DNA of 64,000 bases from an uncultured Pseudomonadota bacterium (lineage in GTDB: Bacteria; Myxococcota_A; UBA796; SXON01). The notes under the pieces are model-generated. The model did not search any database, had not been told where the DNA came from, and worked only from the letters and a program-made list of their open reading frames with translations. How positions within the stretch are numbered: position 1 is the stretch's first letter; each line of letters starts with the position of its first letter. The stretch lies in assembly GCA_903875225.1 (NCBI GenBank), contig CAIQVJ010000128.1, positions 1-64,000 on the forward strand, written 5' to 3'. Shown in pieces: positions 25,139 through 32,769 of this stretch. The position numbers and the translations under genes were made by a program.

Positions 25139-25864
25139 ATGGCCCATGACGCCGCCGAGCGGCTCGCCCAGGAGCCCGACGTCGGTCGGGTCTCCGACGG
25201 CGTGATCGCCCGACGGCTCGGCATCTCCCGCAAGACCGTCCTGGCGTGGCGCAAGCGCCAGGGCATCCGTGCGTATGACGACCCGGTCCCGGCCGGGCCG
25301 CTCGCGGCACCGCAGCCCCCGCGCCCGGGGCCGCCGCCGATCTCCCACCGGGTGGATCAGCCCGCGGGCGATCCTCGACGGGCGAAGGCGTCGCGGCTCG
25401 AGGCGTTCGCGCACCTGCTCGGCACGATGCCCGACCGGGAGCTTGCGGTCCGGGCCGGCGTCAGCCCCGAGAACGTGCGGATGTACCGCCAACGGCGCGG
25501 GATCGTCGCACAGTGGCGCGAGGGCGAGGGGCCGCCCACCCGCGTGGAGCTCGCCCTGGCGCAGGTCGGCGCGGAGCTGGGCCGGGTTCCCGACGCGGTG
25601 ATCGCCTCGCGCGTGGGCGTCTCGCGGTCTGCAGTCACGCAGTACCGCGCCAGGCACGGCATCGCCGCGGGCCGCAAGGAGGCGCACGTCGTCGAATCCG
25701 CCCCCGTCGTCCGGCCCGACCCCATCGGGTTCGAGGTCACCGTTCGCTCCCCCGCGGGAGCGGAGACGCTCACGGTGCTCTCGACCGACGCGGCCTCGGC
25801 AGCGCTCGCGGCCGCGCGGTTCGGGGAGGTCTTGCAGCTTCGGCGCATCGGGCGCGTGGTGTAG
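25139..25864 (+). CDS. Protein with three tandem HTH repeats and the shared C-terminal domain (paralog of 9034-10497)
   Basis: 241 residues, ATG start. Three HTH-like units lie at about 9-45, 86-124 and 140-177 (examples LGTMPDRELAVRAGVS, then VRMYRQRRGI; and VPDAVIASRVGVS, then VTQYRARHGI). They follow the same pattern as the five-repeat protein. Residues 197-238 (FEVTVRSPAGAETLTVL, then LQLRRIG) match that protein's C-terminal domain in predicted strand order. Pro-rich linkers separate the units. The gene is squeezed between a lipoprotein gene (5 nt) and a membrane hydrolase gene (0 nt), an operon with no obvious DNA theme. Family unknown to me; a sequence-specific multivalent DNA binder is an inference. 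Confidence 0.8.
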   Translation: MAHDAAERLAQEPDVGRVSDGVIARRLGISRKTVLAWRKRQGIRAYDDPVPAGPLAAPQPPRPGPPPISHRVDQPAGDPRRAKASRLEAFAHLLGTMPDRELAVRAGVSPENVRMYRQRRGIVAQWREGEGPPTRVELALAQVGAELGRVPDAVIASRVGVSRSAVTQYRARHGIAAGRKEAHVVESAPVVRPDPIGFEVTVRSPAGAETLTVLSTDAASAALAAARFGEVLQLRRIGRVV

Positions 25865-26431
25865 GTGCCCACCCCGTTCGCGCACACGGGGCTGGCCGTG
25901 GCGATCACGATCGCCACGGCTCCGGCCGGGGCGGCTCCCCCCCGGCAGCGGCTCGGCACGGCTGCGTTGCTCGTGGCGCTGGCGAACGCCGCGGACCTCG
26001 ACTTCCTGCCCGGCCTCTGCACCGGCAACGCCATCGCCTACCACCACGGCGTGAGCCACTCGCTGGTCTTCGCCCTCGCCCTCGGCCTCCTCGCCGCGCG
26101 GTTCACCGGCAGGGGTCCGGCGCTGCTCGCCGCGCTCTCCCACCCCCTGCTCGACTGGCTGACCGGAGAGCCCGGCGCCGACGCTGCGATCTACGGTGTA
26201 CAGCTCTTCTGGCCACTACCCGGGAGGTACATGAGCGCCCTGCACATGTTCGGCGTGTACCACATCGACGCGCTCGGGCTGCTCGGGGGGGTGCTCGCAG
26301 CCGAGGCGAGACGCCCCCTGCTCCGTGAGGTCGCGTTCGTGTGCGCCACCCTCGGGGCTGCCGGGCTCGTGCGGTCGCGCACCCGACCCGACCCTGAACG
26401 CCTCGCCCCCGTGGCCCCCGCCGACTCGTGA
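25865..26431 (+). CDS. YdjM/DUF457-type inner-membrane metal-dependent hydrolase
   Basis: 188 residues, GTG start directly after the preceding TAG. The protein has several hydrophobic segments. The motifs AHTGLAVA near the start, NAADLDFLPGL, YHHGVSHSLVFA and LSHPLLDWLTG give the spaced His and Asp residues of the YdjM/DUF457 family (H-x(n)-D-h-D ... H-x3-H-S ... H-x-h-h-D). These are membrane proteins annotated as metal-dependent hydrolases; in enterobacteria ydjM is in the LexA regulon. Substrate unknown. Part of the operon 23946-26431. Confidence 0.85.
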   Translation: MPTPFAHTGLAVAITIATAPAGAAPPRQRLGTAALLVALANAADLDFLPGLCTGNAIAYHHGVSHSLVFALALGLLAARFTGRGPALLAALSHPLLDWLTGEPGADAAIYGVQLFWPLPGRYMSALHMFGVYHIDALGLLGGVLAAEARRPLLREVAFVCATLGAAGLVRSRTRPDPERLAPVAPADS

Positions 26432-26497
26432 ATCGTTCCGCGGATGGCGCCTCCGCGTGGCAGACTACAGGTTACGCGCCGACCGTTCGGAGGTCCC

Positions 26498-28300
26498 ATG
26501 TCCATCGTCCTCACCTTCCTCGCCCTCAGTGGCGTCTCGCATGCCGGTGTCCTGATCAACGAGGTCCTCTACGACCCCACGGGCACGGATCACGGGGCCG
26601 AGTGGGTCGAACTGTGCAACAACGGCAGCTCCTCCGTCGACCTGACCGGGTACACGCTCGGGGCGGCGGGCTCCGCATGGGGCACGCAGTACACGTTCGC
26701 TGCAGGCAGCATCGCTCCCGGGGAGCACGTGATCGTCGGCGCCGGTGGCACGACCTGGACCGGCAGCTTCGGCAGCGATCTGCAGAACGGCGGCTCCGCG
26801 ACGGACGGCGTGCGGCTCGTGGACAGCGCCGGCACCGTCGTGGACACCCTGCTCTATGACGAGCCGAACACCTCGGCGCTCGTGGACGACAGCGGCGCCG
26901 CCGGCACCTCCTTCGCGGTGGACGCGAACGAGGGCACATCGCTCGGGAGGTACCCCGACTGCGGAGACACCAACGCGAGCGCCGTCGACTTCATGCAGTA
27001 CACGACACCAAGCCCCGGGGCCGCGAACGCCGCGCCCGCCGTGGACACCGGGGGAGGAGACACCGGGGACACGGGCGGCCACGACACGACCGACACCGGC
27101 GGCCCCAGCGTGGACTGCACCGGGGTCGAAGGGGTCACCATCAACGAGTTCACCCCGGCGACAGGGCTCGAGTGGGTGGAGCTCTACAACAGCGGCGCCG
27201 CCGCCCTCGACATCAGCGGGTGGACCCTCAACTTCGGCACCAGCTCGTTCAGCAAGGACGCCACGTTCCCGGATGGCTCCCTGCTGCCGGCGAGCGGCTG
27301 GCTCGTCATCGGGTCCACGGGTGCCGCGGTCAAGGATGTCGCCATCGACATCGATCTGGGCAACGCCACGTCGAACGCCGACGCCCTGCAGGTCCAGTGC
27401 GCGGGCGCTCCCGTCGACACCGTCATCTACGGCAAGTCCGACACCAACGAGGATGGCTGGCTCGACGACGACGGCGTCGCCACCGTCTCCTTCGCGCCCG
27501 TGCCCGGCGAAGGCCAGACCACCGCGCGCGTCGCCGACGGCTACGACACCAACCAGTCCGGGACCGATTTTGCTGTCACCGACACGCCCACCCCCGACGC
27601 CGCGAACCCCTACATCGCGCCCACCGTCTGTGATCCCACCGGCTCCGAGGCCCTGAAGATCAACGAGTTCCTCTTCGATCCGGGCTCCACCGACGCGGGC
27701 AAGGAGTGGGTGGAGCTCTACAACGGCGGCCTTTCGGACATGCGTCTCGACGGCTTCACCATCGAGACCGCCACGAGCACGTGGGGAACAGACTTCACCT
27801 TCCCGGGCGGGGTCACGATCCCGGCCGGGGCGTTCGTCCTGGTGGGCGGGGAGAGCGTCGCGGGCAGCGACTTCATCTCGACCGACCTCTCACTCGGAAA
27901 CGGCACGGACGGGGACGGCCTGCGGCTCGTGGACTGCACCGGCGTCGTCGTCGACACCGTGCTCTACGGCGACACCATGGCCGACGGGCTGACGGGGGAC
28001 GACGGATCGGATGCCGTCGTGTCCGGAGCGGGCAGCGACGTCTCGCTCGGGCGCTCGGCGGACGGCGTGGACACCAACACGCCGGACGACTGGATGGCGT
28101 TCACCACGCCCACTCCCGGCGTGTCCAACGGCACCAACACCGGCGCCGACGATACCGGCACCGGCAAGCCGACCGGCTGCGGCCGCGACCGGCCCACGTC
28201 CACGCGCCCCGGAGCGGGCTGCTCGGTCGCGCCCCCCCTGGGCGGCCTCGAGGGGGTGCTCGTGGCCCTGGTGATGATCCGCAGGAAGCGGCGCGCCTAG
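26498..28300 (+). CDS. Secreted protein with three lamin-tail domains and MYXO-CTERM-like end
   Basis: 600 residues, ATG 26498 with GGAGG nine bases upstream. MSIVLTFLALSGVSHA is a signal peptide. Three lamin-tail (LTD) domains follow; each begins with h-I-N-E-(h/F) and G-x-E-W-V-E-L-Y/C-N: VLINEVLYDPTGTDHGAEW, VTINEFTPATGLEW and LKINEFLFDPGS. They are separated by a DTGGGDTGDTGG linker and a Pro/Thr segment. The C-terminus has two cysteines (PTGCGR, GAGCSV), a hydrophobic helix (LEGVLVALVMI) and RRKRR, a layout like MYXO-CTERM surface-sorting tails. LTD domains in bacteria often sit on surface nucleases or adhesins; here no enzyme domain is present, so a binding or structural role is likely. 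Confidence 0.85.
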   Translation: MSIVLTFLALSGVSHAGVLINEVLYDPTGTDHGAEWVELCNNGSSSVDLTGYTLGAAGSAWGTQYTFAAGSIAPGEHVIVGAGGTTWTGSFGSDLQNGGSATDGVRLVDSAGTVVDTLLYDEPNTSALVDDSGAAGTSFAVDANEGTSLGRYPDCGDTNASAVDFMQYTTPSPGAANAAPAVDTGGGDTGDTGGHDTTDTGGPSVDCTGVEGVTINEFTPATGLEWVELYNSGAAALDISGWTLNFGTSSFSKDATFPDGSLLPASGWLVIGSTGAAVKDVAIDIDLGNATSNADALQVQCAGAPVDTVIYGKSDTNEDGWLDDDGVATVSFAPVPGEGQTTARVADGYDTNQSGTDFAVTDTPTPDAANPYIAPTVCDPTGSEALKINEFLFDPGSTDAGKEWVELYNGGLSDMRLDGFTIETATSTWGTDFTFPGGVTIPAGAFVLVGGESVAGSDFISTDLSLGNGTDGDGLRLVDCTGVVVDTVLYGDTMADGLTGDDGSDAVVSGAGSDVSLGRSADGVDTNTPDDWMAFTTPTPGVSNGTNTGADDTGTGKPTGCGRDRPTSTRPGAGCSVAPPLGGLEGVLVALVMIRRKRRA

Positions 28301-28313
28301 CAGCGGCGCCGGC

Positions 28314-29441
28314 CTACAGCTCCCAACCCGCTCGCGCGTCGGCCCCGCCGTCGAGCTGCGCGGCGAGCTCCACGGCCTTCGCCCTCGCCTCCTCGTCCCC
28401 GGCCTTCGGGATCACGGGGCGGACGATGAGGTACAGGTCTCCGCCGTCCACGCCCTTGCCGCGCAGCCGCAGGCGCTGGCCGTTGCCCGTGCCCGGCGGG
28501 AGGGGAAACCGGATCTTCCCGCCCATCGGCATCGGGATGTCGACGCTCGCTCCGCCGATCGCCTCGGAGAGCGAGACCGGGAGGTCCATCTCCAGGTCGT
28601 TCTCCTTCCGGCGGAGGAACGGGTGCTCCACGATGTGCACCCCCAGGAGGAGATCCCCGGGGGGCCCCCCACTGCGCCCTTCGGCCCCCTGGCCGCGGAG
28701 GCGCATGGTCTTCCCGTCTGCGATGCCCGCCGGGATCTTCACGTCCACCGGCTTGCGCTCCCGCACCCGGCCCGTGCCGCTGCACGAGACGCACTCCTGC
28801 TCGAACACCTCGCCTCCGCCCCCGCACTCGTTGCAGGCGACGACCATGTTGCCGCCGAACTGCCGGATCTGCCGACGCCCGCTGCCCTTGCAGGCCCGGC
28901 ACGCCGTGCGGCCCGTGCCGCCCTCCCCGGCGCAGGCCTTGCAGTTCACCGGACGCATCACGGTCACGGTGATCGGGTGTCCGCGCAGCGCGTCGAGCAG
29001 CGGCACGTGGACGTCGCCCTCGATGTCTGCGCCACGAGCGGGGCGATGGGTGCCCTCCCCGTCGAACCCGGCACCCCCGAACCCGCCGAACCCCCCGCCG
29101 CCGAACCCGCGCAGGATGTCGTCGATGTTCACGCCGCCACCCCCGAACCCGCCGCCCCCGAACCCACCCGCCGGCCCGCCGCGCGCCTTCCAGGCCCGCG
29201 CCTGCTCCGCGTCGAAGCCGCTGCGCAGCGAGTCCTCGCCGAACTCGTCGTACAGCGCCCGACGTTGCTCGTCCCCGAGCACCTCGTGCGCGGCCGAGAC
29301 CTCCTTGAAGCGCGCCTCCGCGCCCGGCTCCTTGTTCCGATCCGGATGGAACTTCTGCGCGAGCGTTCGGAATGCACGCTTGATTTCAGCTTGATCCGCG
29401 GTCTTCGGAACGCCGAGGGCCGCGTAGAGGTCGAGAGCCAT
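28314..29441 (-). CDS. dnaJ: DnaJ-type co-chaperone
   Basis: 375 residues, canonical type I DnaJ. The J-domain (residues 1-70) has FHPDRN, the HPD motif that stimulates DnaK ATPase. A Gly/Phe-rich region (FGGGGFGGGG) follows, then four zinc motifs CxxCxGxG (CKACAGEG, CRACKGSG, CNECGGGG, CVSCSGTG) and two beta-domains for substrate binding. GGAAG lies five bases before the ATG. dnaK and grpE are not in the window, so this may be an extra copy rather than the primary dnaJ. Its ATG overlaps the possible ATG of the divergent gene in the palindrome CATG (29439-29442). Confidence 0.95.
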   Translation of the reverse strand: MALDLYAALGVPKTADQAEIKRAFRTLAQKFHPDRNKEPGAEARFKEVSAAHEVLGDEQRRALYDEFGEDSLRSGFDAEQARAWKARGGPAGGFGGGGFGGGGVNIDDILRGFGGGGFGGFGGAGFDGEGTHRPARGADIEGDVHVPLLDALRGHPITVTVMRPVNCKACAGEGGTGRTACRACKGSGRRQIRQFGGNMVVACNECGGGGEVFEQECVSCSGTGRVRERKPVDVKIPAGIADGKTMRLRGQGAEGRSGGPPGDLLLGVHIVEHPFLRRKENDLEMDLPVSLSEAIGGASVDIPMPMGGKIRFPLPPGTGNGQRLRLRGKGVDGGDLYLIVRPVIPKAGDEEARAKAVELAAQLDGGADARAGWEL

Positions 29442-30903
29442 GGATCTTCCGGGGTCGCTACCCGAGAACGTAGCCCCCGTCCCGGCCCCGAGTAGCGCCG
29501 CGATACGATCCCACGTGGAAACCGACGCCCCGACGGCCGATCACGCATGGCTCGCGCCGGCCGACTACCCGCCAGGAGCCCGCGACCTGCACGCACAGGG
29601 CGCCTGCATCGTCGATGTCGCGGTGGACAGCGAGGGGAACCCGACGGGCGTCGTGCGGAAGGACTGCAACGACGTGTTCTTCGAGGCGGCCCTGGATGCG
29701 GCGATGCGCTCCCGCTTCTCCCCCGGGGGGCTGCGCACGTTCACGGTGCAGTACCCGTTCTCCGTCGACAGCGGGCTCCGACACGACTGGCGGGTGAGCC
29801 TGCTCGGCTCCGCGTATGGCCTCTGCGCGCACTGCAGGGATGGCGGGCTCCTGACCGAGGACTCCGCGCTGCTGGGCTTCGGCCGCGCGTACGACGGCTT
29901 CCTGGTCAGCGCATACGCCGGCAGCCGGGACGGCGGGCTGGAGGTGGGCGCCGGGGTTGCGGCGCGTGTGTTCTGGCAGCACGCCTTCTCCCCCACGGCG
30001 AGCCTGCGGAGCGCCCTGGTGTTCGCGGAGGGCGACACGCCGATGTACCACTCGCTGGTCGCGACGGGCGGGCTCTCCGTGCGGCCGCCCGGCCAGCGCT
30101 GGGGCGTGGAGGCACACGGGGGCGTGGACCTGCGCCTCGGGTGGCGGTACTACCGGGCGATGCGGCCGGACCTCGGCGTCGCGCTCTCCTGGGACTTCCC
30201 GCCACCGGGCACCACAGCGCGCCTGCGCACCGCGAACACCCCCACGACGCTGTCGGTGGCGGCCCCCCCCATCCCGATCCCGCCGCCCGCTGCCCCGACC
30301 CCGGCCGATCCGCGCGAGGTCCCGCTGGGCGACCTCACGCTGCTCTCGGCGGTGGCGCCGGTGTTCCCGGACGAGGCCCGGCGCCTCGGGCTCGTCGGCG
30401 ATTGCTCCGTTCGGGTGAGCCTCACGGCCGACGGCATCCCCGATGACGTGCAGCCCGCGGACTGCCCGGCCGTGTTCTTTGAATCGGCGGCGGAGGCAGC
30501 CCGGGCGACGCGCTTCGCCCCGTTCATCGGGCCGGTGAGCGGGGGACCGGCGCCGGTGTCCGTGCTGATGACCTACGAATTCGAGGGCCTCCACGGCGCG
30601 CTGAGACGCGCGGAGCCCACACCCGCTGGGGTCGTGCTGGTCGCCCCGGCTGTCGAGCGGCAGGCCCGCGAGCTCCGCGCGTGTGTCGACAGCGCGCTCA
30701 CCCGCGATCCCTCGATGACCGGGGAGCTCTCGATGGGCTGGCGGGTGGTGAGCGGCGTGGTGGTGGACGTCCAGGTGGTCGCGAACACGACCGGGGACAA
30801 GGCGCTGGGCGCCTGCTTCGCCACCGGGATCCAGGCGCTCCGGTTCGAGCCTTCCGTCACCACCGAGGTTCCGGTCTACACCTGGACGGTGCCGGGACAG
30901 TAG
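29440..30903 (+). CDS. Protein with TonB-C-like modules and AgmX/PglI-type C-terminus
   Basis: 487 residues from ATG 29440; a GTG at 29515 is a likely alternative, since it would leave a 73-nt promoter space before dnaJ. Two copies of a TonB-C-like module are visible: GACIVDVAVDSEGNPTGV and GDCSVRVSLTADGIPDDV, each followed by a cysteine and a segment ending in F-x-x-A-x-x-A-x-x-(S/T)-RF. Between them lies a region that may be a beta-structured domain. The last ~100 residues (LRACVDSALTRDP, then VVSGVVVDVQVVANTTGD, ACFATGIQALRFEP) match the AgmX/PglI C-terminal domain of myxobacterial gliding-associated proteins. No clear signal peptide at either start. Function unknown; an envelope role is likely. 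Confidence 0.7.
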   Translation: MDLPGSLPENVAPVPAPSSAAIRSHVETDAPTADHAWLAPADYPPGARDLHAQGACIVDVAVDSEGNPTGVVRKDCNDVFFEAALDAAMRSRFSPGGLRTFTVQYPFSVDSGLRHDWRVSLLGSAYGLCAHCRDGGLLTEDSALLGFGRAYDGFLVSAYAGSRDGGLEVGAGVAARVFWQHAFSPTASLRSALVFAEGDTPMYHSLVATGGLSVRPPGQRWGVEAHGGVDLRLGWRYYRAMRPDLGVALSWDFPPPGTTARLRTANTPTTLSVAAPPIPIPPPAAPTPADPREVPLGDLTLLSAVAPVFPDEARRLGLVGDCSVRVSLTADGIPDDVQPADCPAVFFESAAEAARATRFAPFIGPVSGGPAPVSVLMTYEFEGLHGALRRAEPTPAGVVLVAPAVERQARELRACVDSALTRDPSMTGELSMGWRVVSGVVVDVQVVANTTGDKALGACFATGIQALRFEPSVTTEVPVYTWTVPGQ

Positions 30904-30924
30904 GGGGTGCCCGAGCGTGGGCGA

Positions 30925-32769
30925 TCAGTCGGTGAGCCCCGGCACCACGTACACGATGCCCTGCGAGACGCCGTCGGACGCCGTCTCGAGGCTGGCGGTG
31001 CTGATGAGATCGTCGATGCCGTCTCCGGTGAGGTCGTCGGCCATGGCGACGTCCATGCCGTACACGGAGTTGTCGTGCGAGGAGCAGAACGCGGCGGTGT
31101 CCGCGCCGGTGGCCGACCGGGCGCCAGACCCGAGGGGACCGTAGAACACCACGGCGCAGCCCCCGGAGTCGCCGGCGGTGCCTCCGCCAAAATCGGCGAA
31201 GTCGCCGAAGGGCGCGCCCACCCCCACGTCGTACACGCCGTCGTCGTCCAGATCCCCGGCTACCACGGTCCAGCCGAATTCCGTGCGCCCGGTCTCCTGC
31301 ACCAGCTGCGCCTCCGACACGGTCTCCACAGCCCCATCGGGCGGGAGCTCACCGAGCAGGTACACGGTGGAGGCCGCGAGGTCGGTGACAGCGACCTCGG
31401 GGTCTCCATCCCCGTTGAGGTCCGGCTGGCACTGCACCTGGGGCTGGAACCCGACCGTCAGCACGCTCGACGCCGCGCTCGAGTCGACGGCGCCCCCCAC
31501 GGACCCGGCGCTGTAGACGCCCACGGTCCCCGCGCCATCGGCCACGATCAGGTCGTCCACTCCGTCGGAGTCGACGTCGCAGGCGGCCAGGGGGCGCCCC
31601 GAGATCCCCACCTGCGCGGTGACCTCCACGAAGTTGGGGAACTCCGTGAGGGTGCCGCCATCCGCGTCGCGGTTGTCGATCCGGACGATGCGGGGGGCGT
31701 CAACATTCCCGAAATACACCCAAGAGTAGGAGGATGGCTGACTGCCCAAGCAGAACGCGGCCACGCCAGTGCCCGGGCTGGCCCGAAACCAAACGGGCTC
31801 CGCCGCGAGGTCGCCGCCTTCATTTCCTATCCGGAAGAATGCATCCCCCTCGACATCGTCGTAAGAATGCACCACGAGGTCGGGAGCGAGAGGATCGGAC
31901 ACCCAACCCAGTTCGACCGGCGCGACATCGAGGTCGCCGACGGCCCAGACTGCATCTGCGTCAGCGGCACCTGTCACCCCGGAAAACGGGTGCTCAAAGA
32001 TGAGGATTTCCTCAACCTTACCGGCTGAAAATGACCCATGCTCGATCACGGTGTCCGCCTCGTCGTTGCCATCCAGGTCCCCAATCCTCACCTGGGAGAG
32101 TCCCCCGCCGAGATCATTCTCCAGCGCCCGTTCGGTGAGGTCCGTCGGTCCGCCGTAGCGGCAGTCGCCGATCCCCCCGCACGCGTTGACCACACCGTCG
32201 CCGCACACCTCCGGCGCCCCGGGGTAGACCGACCCGTCGGCGTCGTCGCAGTCGACCTCCTCGCTCGCCGGCGAGTAGCCGTCAGGCTCCCCGCACGCGG
32301 TGACCGATCCAGATGCGCCCGCTGTGTAGCCATCGGCGTCGGCGTCGACGTACCACTCCGGAGCCCCCTCCACGTTGTCGTCCGCGACGCCGTCGCAGTC
32401 CTCGTCGCTGCCGTCGCAGGTCTCGACCGCCTCGGGGTTCACCGAGGCGCGGGTGTCGTCGCAGTCCGAGCCCAGCTGCACCCAGCCCTCCTCGGGATCG
32501 CAGGTCACCGCGGGCGCGTGTTCGTCCCCGAACCCGTCACCGTCCCGGTCCGGGTACCAGGTGGCGCCGCCCTCCTCGTCGATCCGGTCGTCGCAGTCGT
32601 CGTCGACCCCGTTGCAGCGCTCCACGGCCCCCGGATACCGCGCGCCATCTGCGTCGTCGCAGTCCCCGTCGTGCTCGGAGAGGCCGTCCCCGTCGTCGTC
32701 GACAAACAGCGCCCGGGCCGCCTCATAGCCCGGGCGGTCGAGCAGGCAGCCGAGGGCGAGGAGGATCAC
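30925..32769 (-). CDS. Lipoprotein with MopE-type motifs and FG-GAP repeats
   Basis: 614 residues from GTG 32769. MILLALGCLLDRP gives a minimal lipoprotein signal (ALGC). Three MopE-type motifs follow (DGDCDDADGA, GSDCDDTRAS, EVDCDDADGS, each with a nearby P-G/E-A-V/P-E-x-C-x-G). The C-terminal ~400 residues contain integrin-like FG-GAP units (QVRIGDLDGNDEAD, LNGDGDPEVAV, VAGDLDDDGVYDVGVGAPFGD, LTGDGIDDLIS), which fold as a calcium-binding beta-propeller. The GTG overlaps the TGA of the upstream 12-repeat gene (GTGA, 32766-32769), so the two are translationally coupled. Probably a surface protein; ligand unknown. Confidence 0.82.
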   Translation of the reverse strand: MILLALGCLLDRPGYEAARALFVDDDGDGLSEHDGDCDDADGARYPGAVERCNGVDDDCDDRIDEEGGATWYPDRDGDGFGDEHAPAVTCDPEEGWVQLGSDCDDTRASVNPEAVETCDGSDEDCDGVADDNVEGAPEWYVDADADGYTAGASGSVTACGEPDGYSPASEEVDCDDADGSVYPGAPEVCGDGVVNACGGIGDCRYGGPTDLTERALENDLGGGLSQVRIGDLDGNDEADTVIEHGSFSAGKVEEILIFEHPFSGVTGAADADAVWAVGDLDVAPVELGWVSDPLAPDLVVHSYDDVEGDAFFRIGNEGGDLAAEPVWFRASPGTGVAAFCLGSQPSSYSWVYFGNVDAPRIVRIDNRDADGGTLTEFPNFVEVTAQVGISGRPLAACDVDSDGVDDLIVADGAGTVGVYSAGSVGGAVDSSAASSVLTVGFQPQVQCQPDLNGDGDPEVAVTDLAASTVYLLGELPPDGAVETVSEAQLVQETGRTEFGWTVVAGDLDDDGVYDVGVGAPFGDFADFGGGTAGDSGGCAVVFYGPLGSGARSATGADTAAFCSSHDNSVYGMDVAMADDLTGDGIDDLISTASLETASDGVSQGIVYVVPGLTD

